64,000 nucleotides of DNA, taken from Hirudinaria manillensis (taxonomy: Eukaryota; Annelida; Clitellata; Hirudinida; Hirudinidae). Both the position numbers and the translations under genes were made by a program. The stretch lies in NCBI GenBank assembly GCA_034509925.1, contig CM067536.1, forward strand, positions 5,140,501 to 5,204,500. Reading direction: 5' to 3'. This document shows, one piece after another, positions 12,153 through 25,341 of this stretch. The first letter of the stretch is position 1; each line of letters opens with the position of its first letter. The notes under the pieces were generated by a model. The model had not been told where the DNA came from, ran no database searches, and worked only from the letters and a program-made list of their open reading frames with translations.

Positions 12153-12996
12153 TAGAATTTGTTTGTGTAAATGAGCATATATAAAGGTGTATAATTTGGT
12201 GAGTTCAATCGTAGATTGATGGTCGTATTCGCAATTTTTATGTACAATTTTTTTCTATATAGTTGCTTTAAATATATTTTAAAACTTTAGCTCTAACTCA
12301 AATTCTATATTTCTAATTACAATTTCTTAACAGATATTACTATTGTTAATTAGAAAAGATCTTTGCGCAGGCTCAGAAAAATAAATGTTAAAATCTTATT
12401 TGTGAAGGTTATTGAAATTTGAACAAAAATTTTACCTAACTTTCTTTAAACTTTATAGAAATTAAATTTAAGAAGTAGATTGAGAAATCATCTAAATCAC
12501 ATTTACTTTTACAATATTTTACATTTAAAAGTAAATTGCTAACAAAAAATATTTGTTTATTAAATAATATTTAATAATTATAGTGGATAACAGCAGTGGA
12601 CTGAACATTCGATGTTTCAAATAAAAATTTGTGCTAATAATGTGACGTAGCGTAAATTTTCACTCTAAATTTTTCGCTTGTTCTTCCATTAGGCGGTCGT
12701 TTCCGTTCAATTTAGAAATTGATCGTTGATAAATTTTATGGTTTCGAGGGACTGCATTTAGGTGAACAAAGTATTTCTGGATATTGTACTGTTGATTATT
12801 TTATATCGCTAAAAGTACTGGCCGATATAGTGGTTAGGATCCCAAGGAATAAGTGCCGACCCTCTAAAAACTCATTTATTACGAAGCTGGATTACATTTT
12901 GTATTGGCTACTATCATAGCGTTGAAGTTTGATCCCGAGATCGAGCTTGATTTGTTTACATTTAACAGCTGCCATCCATCATAAAATTGTGGAAAT
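12153..12996. other. 3' end of 436-aa gene and upstream region of zinc-finger gene
   Basis: AT-rich up to about 12700, with AATAAA at 12380-12385. 12700-12996 is more balanced and should contain the 5' untranslated region and promoter of the zinc-finger gene. No distinct promoter element was recognised. Confidence 0.4.
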
Positions 12997-15900
12997 ATGG
13001 CAACCAAAATGGTTCTTCGAAAGCAGACGGGACATATTTGCAATGAATGCAAAATGTCATTCAAGGCGAAAGAGCTATTGATTGAGCACTATGAACTTTG
13101 TCATTCCAATAAAGGAATTTGTAGACCTAATGAAATAAGAGTCAAAGTAGCTGGAAGCAGCAATCTTATTAAGTCCCCCCAATGTCAGGTTTCATCAGAA
13201 TTAGGATCATTGCTTGCCAATGAATCAGTTAATCCACCTCTACAAGTAAGAGATACAAGCCATTTGCAATCTAAAGATGTTATTGAAGCTGATGTCACTT
13301 TTCAAAACATTACTCAGAAAGACATGGCATCAGAAAATGTTTATCCTAATAAAATAACGGAAACAGTTGAAGAATTTGTGAAGCTAAATCCAGCAGGAGA
13401 TGAAGCTGGTGTAATTCCAGAGAATTATGTTCTACTTCAAGATCAAAGTGGAGAGCAGATTGTTGCATCTCTTGTTGAAGTTACCAATGTTGAAGGTTTT
13501 TTTGAAAATGATGTGTGTGCCTTTGAAGTTATTGAAGAGGTAGTAGATGGCAATCCAGAAAAAATGGATCTTCTTCCCCAAGCAGAAGCAAAAAACGACA
13601 TCAAGCATTCAAATATTGCATATTCTTCTGAATGCATGAAAAAATTAAATAAGAAGAGAAGATTAAACTCAGGTTCAAGTGGAGCTTGCGAAGTCACCAG
13701 TTCGAGTGGCAACTCCAACTGCAACAATCCATCTGTATATAGCCTCTGCTTGGCTGCTGAAATTGCTTCCAGCATGGAGACAGTGCAAGCTGCTAAGTCT
13801 CTATTGGGTATGAGCTTGCAACAAGGAGAAGTCGAGACTGATGACTCGGGCAACGTGAAGATGGTGAGCATCCTAAGAAAGAAGCCCGAGCCAGTTGCAC
13901 AGATGCCCATTAAAAAAGACTTGGTGATCAACAATCATCCATCTGTGGGAATCAAAAGGGAAGTGGGTGACCACGGCCCCACGACCAGCACTCCTGCACT
14001 GAGCGTCATATCCAAGATCTCCTTCCTACAATCGCTTAACAATCGCATAATCGGCAAAGAGACGGACGGTGCCGATCTTTCTGCCCTCATAACCACGCCC
14101 GTGGCATGCGACACGAAGGTGAAGGTCGAGGCCGAAGGGGAAGTTCAGACTCCCGTGGAAAGAAAAGTGACTCGATTGAATTTCAATGTACTGAAGTCCA
14201 ACAATGCAAACGTCAGTCCACTAGGGCCGAGACTCGCCGGGGATAGGTCAAAGAATACTTTTGTCACTCCAAACACTACAAGAATGGTCTATCCCTCTCC
14301 AGTCAATAATCAGACCAATGTCTTCAGAGGTAGACAAGTTTTACCACCCAATTTAGCATTTGGACATGATGCTGCCTTAATGCCCGTGACCAATGAGGTC
14401 GAAGTTATTGCTGAGGTGATGAAATATGAAACACCATCATTTAAGAACAATCTCCAAGGAAAACAGTACGTCATACAAGTACCCACGAGCGTTTCTTCAA
14501 TAACTCCGAACGCGTCCCCGATGTCTCCGCAAGTGGTCGAAGAGAAAAAGAACATGTACGTTTGCGGCCTCTGCAACAAGGCGTTCGACGATTGTGAAAT
14601 TTTGAAATTGCACGTGGAGAAACACATCGGCATGGAAAGGCAGAATTCCAACAAGATGAAAAACTCAGAGGACAAGTTGTCAGGTATGGTTTAGAAGTTT
14701 GTAGAGCAATCTTTGTTAATTTATATTTTCTTCTTCGTTTGTGAAATCATTAACCTTGTTGCTACGGTCTTGTTATTAACGACGAACTCATTGATATATT
14801 AAGAGGATGAAAGCGTTGGGGATGAGGAGAGCGAGGATGCTCACAAACATTTGCTGCCTGGATCGAAGCACGAATGCAGAGAGTGCGGCTTGCAGTTTGC
14901 CAGGCTCTCCTTGCTTAAGAAACATGCCAAAGTTGAGCACGGAAGTCTCAAGGCCTACCTCTGTGGGGTCTGCAACAAAACCTTTGCCTTCGCTTGTGGA
15001 CTCAAGCTGCACGCTTTGACCCACGGAGTCGAGAGAAGGTATTCTTGCCAGTTTTGCGGCAGGAGGTTCAAACACGCCTCGAATCTTCAGAAGCACGTCA
15101 AAGTGAGTCGAGTCAATATGCATTGCAGAATGCATAACTGGGTCCACATTTATTTATTTTATTGATTTATGTCATGCAATTCGAGGTCGTTCACGTCAAC
15201 GCTTGCAAATGTCGCACGGTCGAGTGCACTTGCGGCAAGAGGGATCCTTCCTCCTTCAAGATCGACCACGCTTGTCGCATATGCGGCCGCGTCTGCGAGA
15301 GTTCGAAGCATTTGGAAATCCATCACAGGTCTCATACTGGAGAAAAGCCAGAAGTAAAACATTTATTTTAATTCTTAAGTGAAATTTCTTAAATAATTTT
15401 CTATGGAATAGGAACATGACTTGAAGTATTTTCTCAGGTTTGCCAGACTTGTGGAAAGTCTTTCCAACACAAGTCCAATCTACAGAAGCATCAGTTGAAG
15501 CATTCTGGGGTGAGGCCGTTCAAGTGCAACCACTGCGAGCGTAGCTTCTACGTCAAGCACAGTTACCTGGGGCACCTGCGTCTCCACACTCGCGACAGTC
15601 CCTACACCTGCGAGACGTGCGGAAAAAGTTTCATCAGCAAAAATGGATTGCAGGTTTCTTTGAATTTGTTGTTTTGTTGTTTACATTTTTATAAGTTCGT
15701 TCTGTCAAGGCATTTACTCCATACGAGTCTTTTGGTGATGGCTATTGTAACTCAAAATGCCAATAGCCACCATTCTCATAAATACCACACTCACTTAGAG
15801 CACTATGTTATTTTATTATGGTCAGTAAGACAAAAGGCAATTGAATTATGTTTTAACATATTCCTTAATTTAATTAATTTAAATTAAAATTCTAAATAAT

Positions 15901-17044
15901 TGATAATAATATGCTTATTATTAACGATTATTGCGATAACAATTGAGATTCCTGTAATTTATTTGGTTCAACCCCAGATACTTAATTCAGAACCAATTCT
16001 TGACAGGTGCATTCCATCCTGCACCAAGATCGTCTGCCTTTCTGCTGCGGCCATTGCGGCAGGGAGTTCGCCCAGCTCGGGAATCTGAACAAGCACCTGT
16101 CTCTGCACACGGGCGACAAACCTTTCCCTTGCAAATACTGCGACAAGAAATTCGTGGACACCTCTGCTCTCAAGAGGCACACCGTGATTCACACGAGGGA
16201 GAGAAATTATTCGTGTCCGGAGTGCGGCAAGGTGAGAAATGGTGGTGGTGGAGGTTGCAGGTGTCTCGTCAAATAAGATTTGTCGGTTCGGGCGCCCTGC
16301 CGACGTACTTAAAGGAAAACCGGGAAGTGCTTAAGCCGAGCCGAAACACAGATCGCGATGCTTCTTCAGTCGTTGGATTTTTGATTCGGCATAACGTTTT
16401 GAGGATGTTGTTGTTGTTATCATTTTATAATAAAATGTAATTATCGTACCTGCTTAATAAAGTGTTCTTTTTGTCTTCAAACTGGAATCAGTTTGTGATT
16501 TCAAACCTTATCACTTGTTATGGCCTATTGAGTCTTATTCCCTCGGACATTTTTCATAGTTTAGTATTTATTTAATTAGCTTATTATCTGTTTTATCACC
16601 AGTTGAAGAGAATCTGGCTGTTTATATTGATGTTACTCTGGTTTACAATGTTTATCTAGTGAGATATATGTTTCCATAGAGAAATGACTTGGAGAAAATT
16701 CTCCATCTTTATGTAATAATTTCCTGACCACGTGCTTCTTCTTACGATGCATTTACAACGTGAAACCTTAAAGTTCAGACCACAATTAACCGCTCCGAGC
16801 AGCGAGCAAACGAGAGGATGCGTGCAAATAACTGGCTGTGAATCATTTGCAGACTTTTCTGCACTTCTCGAGTCTGCGATCGCACATGACCACCCACAAG
16901 TTTGAGGAGCAGGAAAGGCATCAGTGCAACATCTGTAACAAGACCTTCACCGTCAAGTCCAACTACGTGCGACACATGAAACAGCACGAAGAGGGTCCTT
17001 CGTCGGAGGCCGAGCAGATAGAGTACCTCGTGTACATGCAGTGA
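12997..17044 (+). CDS. Multi-C2H2 zinc-finger protein, 928 aa, 13 fingers
   Basis: Probable nuclear DNA-binding regulator. Six exons join in phase: 12997-14683, 14804-15102, 15186-15353, 15438-15653, 16007-16231 and 16853-17044 (TGA). One finger sits at the N-terminus (CNECKMSFKAKELLIEHYELCH, about residues 13-34); a long, acidic then Ser/Thr-rich disordered region follows (to about 525); then 12 fingers run to the C-terminus. TGEKP-type linkers are partly degenerate (HTGEKPE, HSGVRPF, HTGDKPF). Between fingers 5 and 6 is an unusual Cys-rich insert (CKCRTVECTCGK). Introns after 15102, 15353, 15653 and 16231 are all phase 0, and several cut through a finger. AATAAA at 17621-17626 is a likely poly(A) signal. 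The fold is certain; the orthologue and targets are not. Confidence 0.93.
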
Positions 17045-18650
17045 GCCGAGACGAGTTTCGCCGAAAGCCGATTCGACTTTTGCCGTCTCGACGTTGGCAG
17101 ATCCTTCGGGGAGCGGCACGTCCCCGTCGGGAATTCCGATTCGCATTCGTCGGCAACTTGGTTCTGCTCAAATTCGCTGAAAATATCTGATGTGGTTCAC
17201 GTTCAAATTGTTATATTGGTTTTCGTTAATGCTACGTAAATGATTTTCTTTTTCACGAGAATTTGATTTTATGCCTTTCATGCATTCGAGCCAAGGATTC
17301 GGTTGATGATTTTTGTTGGTCTGAAACAATTGTAACTCGAGGCTCTAATTAATTAATCGATTAATTAATTACTTTTTTTTGTAAATGAGAATCTTTTAAA
17401 AGTTTTTGTTGTGACATAAAGAATTTTGGAACTTGGTTTAGCAACTGTCTAATGCCTCACGTGGCTATCAGATTTCAAGTCACTCTTCCCGCCATAGGTG
17501 CATGTTTTTGATATTCTGTGAAGAAGTAATGACTTTGAGATTTAAACTTGATAGTTTAAGTTGGTAGTAAAGTTACATTGCATGGCATGAATTGCCTTTC
17601 AAATCTGGAGATGCTGTTGCAATAAAACCTTTTGAAAGCTTGCTTCATTGTGATCAATGGGCATTTCCTTCATTAGGGAAGGCAGTTCCATTTGGCATGA
17701 GGCTGGTTTCGCTGGAGTGCAGCAGTTGAAACGAAAATCTTGCCTTGAATGTTATTCTAGTATTGCTTTCTTTTTTGAGGTAGATTTACATTTCTTACGA
17801 ATTTTAAATTGATCAGCTTGCAATTAGGGTTAATATTTATTTTAAAGGCGAATTTTGGAGAGTTGATGTTTTTTGAGTGTGTGCTGGAAAACTGCATATG
17901 ATTGAAATTTCTTTGGACAACGAGGTGGCTCATACGTGGAAAGCATTCTCAGTAAATGTAAAGTTCAATATTGCGAAGCGATGATTAGTGGGATTGCTCA
18001 TTCTAAGCAGGGGTTTATTATTCCCTAGGAGTGTTCGTCCCTTGATTTTTCGAAGATACCCCTACCAATGGTTACACCCTCACTGGGAGATGTTCGTTTG
18101 TAAATATCCCAAAGTAGTCAATTTGATCTTGAAGACACAAAAAAGTTACTAGGAATCACAGCAGAGACGATAGCCAGTTTGATTACAAGGTTCACTCCTA
18201 GGCCCGAGTTCTTGACTTCGCTGATATAGCGTCTGCCATTTAGCATAGTTTCGCGGTGAAGATCCCATTTTTATATATCTTTATATTATTTATTTCTGCC
18301 TTGGCATATTCCAACCACACTTTTTAAATTTTAATAGTTCGACTCTGGAGTTGGTGAAGCGAAAGCTCTTTAGCATAACACAAGTGCTTATTATGGTGGC
18401 TAACTAAGCAGCAGTCTGCTATGTAAGCCACATGATGAATTAAAACCTCACGATTAAGGAGTTTCACACGTGTATCCATGATACGATCGATGATTAATGC
18501 ACTCGAGTTTGTAAATGTAAATCTCGCAAAATCAGAACCCTTTAAAAGTTCCTAGGTCCTAAAACAAGATTGATGGCCCTCGTACAGTGTTTACGTCCTG
18601 TTTGCTGAAACATCTGTTACATAAGCAACTGCGTTCAACGAGCTATCGTT
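17045..18650. other. Zinc-finger 3' UTR and SLC2A13 upstream region
   Basis: The first ~600 bp is probable 3' untranslated region ending near AATAAA (17621-17626). The remainder up to the SLC2A13 start codon is unremarkable, without a coding frame or repeat that I could support. Confidence 0.45.
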
Positions 18651-21600
18651 ATGGAGAGAGAACCCATGCTTGATGTGTCAATCATGGGTGGTAACTCTAG
18701 CCGGCAGAAGGGTAAACAGCAAAAGTTGACTTGCTTTGTTTATGTACTGACATTTCTCTCAGCTCTTGGAGGGTTTTTATTTGGATATGACACGGGAGTG
18801 GTATCAGGAGCCCTGGTCGTCATCAAGGTTTTTTGTTTTGTGAAATTTTACTCCAACTGTAAATCTGTCTTTTCAGTAAATGATTGTGTTAATTTTCATG
18901 TTGTGATAGAATTTATTGACACTATCTCTTGCTTTGCTAAGTTATAATTCACAAGTAATATTTAGTGGATTTAAAATAACTTTTGCTAGATCAAGGAATT
19001 TGATGTAATGCCTGCTAAATTTGATTGTTAATATTTTAAAGGCTGAATTTCACATGTCTTCTCTAATTCAAGAAATTTTTGTGAGTATAACAATGGGCTC
19101 TGCAATGATTTTTGCTCTCCTGAGTGGCTTCACCAACGATTACTTGGGCAGGAAAACAACGATTCTCATTGCCAGCATGACATTCTTAGTAGGGAGTTTA
19201 GTCTTAGGATTTGCAAATTCCATTCCTTTGTTGTTGATTGGCAGGTTCATTGTTGGGATTGGCATTGGTAAGGAACATTCACGGTCCCATCTTTCGCAAT
19301 TAAATCTTTCTTTTTGCAATTTCATAATTTTCCAAGTATAATTTCCAACTATAATTTTGTTTATGCTATTTTTTTTGCATAGCATTTAAACAAATTTACG
19401 GAGCCTTAACTCATTGGCGGCTATTTATCTAATTTGTTTAAAATCCAGATTAGCAGTGTTCTCTTGATATGTTCATCGTTCTCACAGGGTTTGCATCTGC
19501 CTCGATCCCGATGTACATTGCCGAGTGCTCCCCTCGGAGTATCAGGGGGCAGTTGGTCTCAATAAACACCCTCCTCATCACAGGGGGACAATTTGTTTCG
19601 TGCCTTATTTGTGGAGCTTTCAGCTTTGATACTGAACATGGATGGAGGTTATACTTTATGCCATTCCTTGAGTTATTTCTAACTTCATTTGATGTAAATA
19701 CTTTCTCAAACTACTGTTTATAAAACTTGCCTCCTCTTCTTAGCTGTTAATTTTATTATAATCTTTTATTTTGATCCTGAATTCTTTTGTTTGAAATTTT
19801 ATTCCTCAGTCATCTGAACCAACTCTGAAGGTTTTTTTAATGACGAAGCATTTTTGGCAAAATCAATAATTATAAATAAATGTTTCAGCTTACTATGATT
19901 TATTGATGGACTGTGAGCCCTTCCAATGGACCATTGACATAAAAAGATTGTCATAACAAGTTATGCTATATAATAACTTATAACTTATGCTGTGTAATAA
20001 TATAATAGCTATACATTAATAAAGGTATTTAAATTAATTACTTTGTGCTTTTAAATTACAAAATATTTTTGTTAATTATTTAGTTATTTTGTTAAGTATT
20101 TTTAATTTAAACATTGTTTTTTTTAATCTTTTATTTTGATCCTCAATTCTTTCATTTTAAATTTTAAATGTTTTTTTTTAATTGTAATGGAGCTCAGCAA
20201 GTGATTAATTAATGAAAACAGAAACAAAATCCACTCCGAACATATTTTAAAATACGATGTCGTCTTCATTCATTTCATGGTCTGCAAAACGGTGTGGATT
20301 GGTTGGCATTCAAAGTGCTCCTGTGATATTCTATTTTCATAATATAAAAGTAATATACATTTTAATATATGTATGTATAATACACATTTTAATATGTATA
20401 TGTATACTATACATTGTATGATATATATATGTGTAATATACATTGTGTATTCAGTGCAACAACTTCAGTTCTAAATTTCATAAGATCTTTTCTTATTTAA
20501 CATGTACATATTTTTTGAGAATTGTTTCCATTTTGAACTAAAATTATTTAAAACATTACATTTATTATATTCTTCAATGAAGGTAGTTTTAATTGGTTCT
20601 GAAATGTTCTGTTGAATAATTATTGCACAGCTATCTCATCCACAATAGCAAAATTATTATTATGTCTCATGTCTATATTATTGTATCATGTCATTATTAT
20701 GTCTCATGTACTATACTACATTTTATCTTCCTTATCCTTTCCAAGCACTATAAAATCTTGTGATGCCTCATTTTTATTGAGAAATCAAAGTTTAAAATAA
20801 CAAATTCAAACAAAATAAAAAACCATCCAGATTCATGTTGGGTCTGGCGGCCATTCCTGCCCTGCTTCAGTTCATCCTGTTTATGTTTATGCCCGAGTCA
20901 CCTCGCTGGTTGTACTCCAGAGGTCACCACGAAAAGGCTCGGATGGTTCTGGAAAGGATAGAAAGAGATGAAAGCGTCGTTGAGGAAGAAATCGAAGACA
21001 TTCGAATGTCTCTTGTCGACCAGGCGCAAGGTTTTTTGCGACATTAATTTTAAGATTTCTATAATTCAAATTCATCAGAAATAATTTTTTTTATAATTAT
21101 AACTTTAATGTTTAAATTCGTTTGTTGTTTTATTTGATTGTATTTAAATTGAATGTCTTTCTACTAGTGGAGGGTTTTTTCCTGGTTAGAATTTATGGTC
21201 ATTTGTGGGTTTAGTAAATTGAGTGAGTTTAATAAATGTTAAATAATGTTTTTATGTTTATTAAATTTATTGATGGAAATGAAATAAATAATGTATTAAT
21301 AAATAATCTATTAGATAGACAGTTTAGAGTAATTATCCTTTTCGACTGTTTTTGAAGAAGCTTCATTACTCTTCTCTGTTAATGCGCAATACCCAGCAGC
21401 AACTATTATGCTGATGGTGATGATGATGATGATGAGAATGGAGATGCTAGTGAATAGCATAGTAACTTTTTATGGTTTAAAATTCTTAATTCAAAGAATC
21501 TGGCATCTTCACCGTCCTTCGGATCATGAGGACCCCACACGTTAGGAAGGCACTTCTCATTGGGGTTATGCTTCAGTTGATACAACAACTTGTAGGCATC

Positions 21601-22359
21601 AACACAGTCATGTGAGTCATTACACCTTGGCCAACTCTTCATTTCCCATCGACGTGTTTCCCTTCAATTTATTGCGTTTTCTTTATTTTGTCGCTCGCAA
21701 AAGTTAATTTGCCAAAGGAATAATATCCTTAATAGCAAAAACAAGTAGCATGAAAATTTGCCTAAATAAAAATAAATTATCTAATAATTTCCAAATCTAA
21801 ATTATTTTTATATTTTTATGTTTTGCTTCTTTTCAAATGAAAGGAATTAAATCTTTTGTTATTAATTTTTAAAGCCCAAATTTTTAGTAAAAAAACAAAT
21901 CACTGAAAAAAATGTGTCGACCAAATTATTTACTTGCACGGCATGAAACAACAACAACTTTCAGAACCACTCGTCTGCAACCTTTGACACACGTCAAATA
22001 ACCTCTGAAGAACTGCTTATCTGTTTATCAGTTATTTCTTCTTTGGTAACAAAGAACATAATTATAAATTATAATCATCACCACTGCTACTACTATCATC
22101 ATCACCTACTTAACACTTTATTTAGCCCTGAGACAATCTCTAAAACCACCAGCAAAAACAATATTTAAGATCCCCATTCGAGTCAGGGATCACCCTGGGA
22201 CCATAGCATTAGGAGTACTAAAATTTTCCTTAAAATAAATTTAAATTGCCTCAAGTAAATTCAGTAAATATTTCTTAATTAAAAAATTAATATTATTCAA
22301 ACATTAAAAGCTAATTTCCAAAGTTTGTGGCCCCATAAATTGTGAACTTCACCACCACC

Positions 22360-22390
<31 letters not shown>

Positions 22391-24628
22391 CCACCGTCAT
22401 TGACATTGTTATTATAATCGCCACCAATCGCCACGACAACAGGTACTACAGCGCCACGATCATTCAAATGTCCGGAACTGACGACGCCTCCAAAGCCATT
22501 TGGTTGGCAGCCGTCGTGGCTTCCGTCAACTTCCTGTTTACTTTCGTCGGCCTCTTTTTAGTCGACAAAATTGGCAGACGGAAACTGATACTTCTCAGTC
22601 TGTTAGGTCGGGTTTTGTTTTCGTATCTTTTGTATCTTTGTATTTAACCCCTGGGGGGAGGCAGAGGTTGACATGGAGTCAGGCAGGGATAGGGATGGCA
22701 ACGTATTTGCCAACAAATCCTGAAGAGATGGTCTTCATGGTCTTATTGGCAGCTGTGCTGGTGGTGGTGGACACTAATTCAATTCGTGACAAGAAACAAG
22801 TCAGACTCGTTAAGTCTCACGAGGGATCATTAAGGAACGTGTCGATTTTTAATAAATATTTTATTATTTTTATTAATTTTTAATTTAGAAAACAAATGAT
22901 TAATACTTATACTTTAACTTCTTTGCATGTTTTTGTGCCAGCTTTTAATATATTTTTGCAGTTTGTTGTATTTTTGAATGATTTAGAATTTATTTTCACT
23001 ATTTATTCAGGAACATTTTTTAGTTTGATCATTCTCGGAACGGGCTTCTTGTTGGCAAGCGTCCATTCACTTCCTGTCACTTTCAACTCGCCATCATCAT
23101 CATCATCATCATGCTCAAAATACTGGTACTGTTTGAACTTTTTTGGTCAACTCAATGACTTCCATGTTTTGCTAACTCAACATTATTGAGAATTGGCCAA
23201 TAATTATTTGCTATTTTTTAACCTTTGGATCTGGCAGAGATTAAAATTGTTTTTAAGACATTAAAAGATTTTTTTCTAGTTTAACTCATGGTTTTTAAGG
23301 CTGTCAAGTGTTTTTTTTTAATTTAACTTTTACATAATATCCAAATAATATCCAATAAAAAAGTGCAAATGAAATAAAAATAAAAAACATTAATTATAAA
23401 AACATTAATAAAACATTTCGTTCGCAGGAACTGTGGCACCTGCGTGTCTGACCCGCATTGTGGATTCTGCTACGAAAAGACTTCGCAGCACAACGCGACT
23501 TGTTTGCCACTGCCCAAAGAACTCCAAGAGTTTGGTTTGCAGGAGGACTTTGGCTTTTCGAACTTCAGTTCCTCTTCGGAGGATTTCAGTTGCGGAAACG
23601 GCACGACTGGCAGCGGATGGGAACTCGTCTCCAAGTTCTGTCCGACCAAATATGCATGGATGAGTACTTTTGGACTCATAATCTACCTGGCATTCTTTGC
23701 CCCAGGTGTGTCTACAATTCTTGTTGTTTAATCAAACGATGACTTACCTTGACATGCATTTCTGTTTGTTACATGCTTTTACTTTTATCAAAGTTTATTC
23801 CATTATTTAAGTTGCCAGTTTCACATGTTCATAAGTAAGGTTGGATAAGACAGACATTATGTTGTTATATGTGATATCATATCATTAAATGTGATATCAT
23901 ATCATTATATGTGATATCATGTCGTTATATGTAATATCATATCGTTATATGTGATATCATATCATTATATGTGATATCATATCATTACATGTGATATCAT
24001 ATCATTATATGTGCATTTTTAACTAATTAATTTAATTAAAGTTAAAATAACAATTAAGTAGATTGATTCCGTCTCATGTTGAACAGGAATGGGTCCGATG
24101 CCTTGGACGATCAACTCTGAAATTTATCCTGGTTGGGCCAGGAGTTCAGGGAATTCAATCTCCTCTTGTGCCAATTGGTTGAGCAATTTACTGGTTTCCA
24201 TGACCTTCCTCACGCTCACGGAGACAATCACTGCTTACGGTTCGTTCCAAAAATAGAATTTCATCATTCATGATTATGGTAATGATTATGAAATTTGATT
24301 ATAACTTGAATCTATAGAATATATCTCCATCAATTCCATGAGACCAGCCTTCTACTTGCAAATATCTCGCATCTATAAACATCTTTTCGACATGTTTGCA
24401 GCCTCAAAACATTTTAAACTGAGCTACTTTAAATTTTTATGATTCCTTCTGTCAGGAGCCTTCTATTTGTATGCAAGTCTGGCCCTCTGCGGTTTGATCT
24501 TCCTGTACCTCGTCCTGCCGGAGACGAGAGGCAAGAGTCTGGAGGAAATCGAAGACCTTTTCAAGGAATCACTGCTCGTACCTTGCAAGGAGAACTACTC
24601 TGAAGTGGCCAGGGATATTAGCAATTAA
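18651..24628 (+). CDS. SLC2A13: SLC2A13-type (HMIT) proton/myo-inositol sugar transporter, 586 aa
   Basis: Twelve-helix MFS sugar porter of the plasma membrane; vertebrate members co-transport H+ and myo-inositol. Ten exons join in phase: 18651-18827, 19042-19267, 19488-19647, 20831-21030, 21497-21611, 22443-22606, 23011-23125, 23428-23705, 24087-24239 and 24456-24628 (TAA). Seen: [19 protein letters not shown] after helix 2, PESPRWL after helix 6, [14 protein letters not shown] (helix 7, on a short exon easily missed), GRRK, and [12 protein letters not shown] at the end. The class-III hallmark, a Cys-rich extracellular loop between helices 9 and 10 ([14 protein letters not shown]), is present. 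That loop also contains six serines encoded by a TCA run (around 23093-23113). The tail is shorter than in the human protein. AATAAA lies at 24843-24848. Confidence 0.95.
23862..24012. repeat. 20-bp tandem repeat in SLC2A13 intron
   Basis: About seven slightly diverged copies of a unit reading CATTATATGTGATATCATAT, in the intron after 23705. Confidence 0.93.
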
Positions 24629-25341
24629 TTCTCATCCTAATCGAGCAGTGTTTTGCTTACTGTGTTTGTATTTTTTTTTTATACGCGGTTTTCTCAGGCT
24701 CAATTCACCTCGCGAACACTTTCTCGGGAGTCGTCGTAAAACAAAGAATCCGACGGAAGTTTTAAAAAAGTTCAGGTCCTAATAATTATTCTTTGGAAAC
24801 AAATCTTGGATCCATGATTTTAAAGTTAACATAGGATCCACAAATAAAGCTGTGAATTGAGAACAAAAGTGCAAATAAATTTAATTTAAACAAACATAAA
24901 ATTCACATTAAAAAAGAATTAATTCATCGAGAAAATCTTCCTAAAAGCTATTCAAAGTTTCTTAACCGGGAATAAAGTTAAAGAAAAATGATCTCAAATC
25001 AACCCTTCGTTGGGGGGGTGTGCACTGATTCGACCAATCGTAGCTCTCAAAAGTGAAGTACAAACACAAATACAAACTCTCGTGCAAACACAGAAACATG
25101 TATCACCATTCGTTATCAACATTACCAACGAAGGTGCTACCGATCAACAATATCATTTCCTTACGTTCAGTTCAGAAGATGAGACAAATTGAGTGAACGA
25201 CAAACTTTAAACGAGTACGCAGACGACGCGATCGTGACAAGAATCCTACGAAGGATGAAGGTCGTGGAAGGCTATGAAACAGTTTTGAATCTTGTTCGAG
25301 ACAGGAAAGTGGAAATCCGAGCGTCGTTTGCTCGAGACGGA
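24629..25341. other. Convergent 3' ends of SLC2A13 (+) and XPR1 (-)
   Basis: 713 bp separate the two stop codons, so the 3' untranslated regions must share or nearly share this interval. AATAAA on + at 24843-24848; ATTAAA-type sequence on - near 24877. The plus frames at 25010-25192 and 25189-25392 have no recognised domain and overlap the other gene's 3' part. Confidence 0.55.

Noticed and set aside
13443..13934. 163-codon minus-strand frame inside the zinc-finger gene
   Set aside because: Shadow of the long coding exon on the plus strand; no domain.
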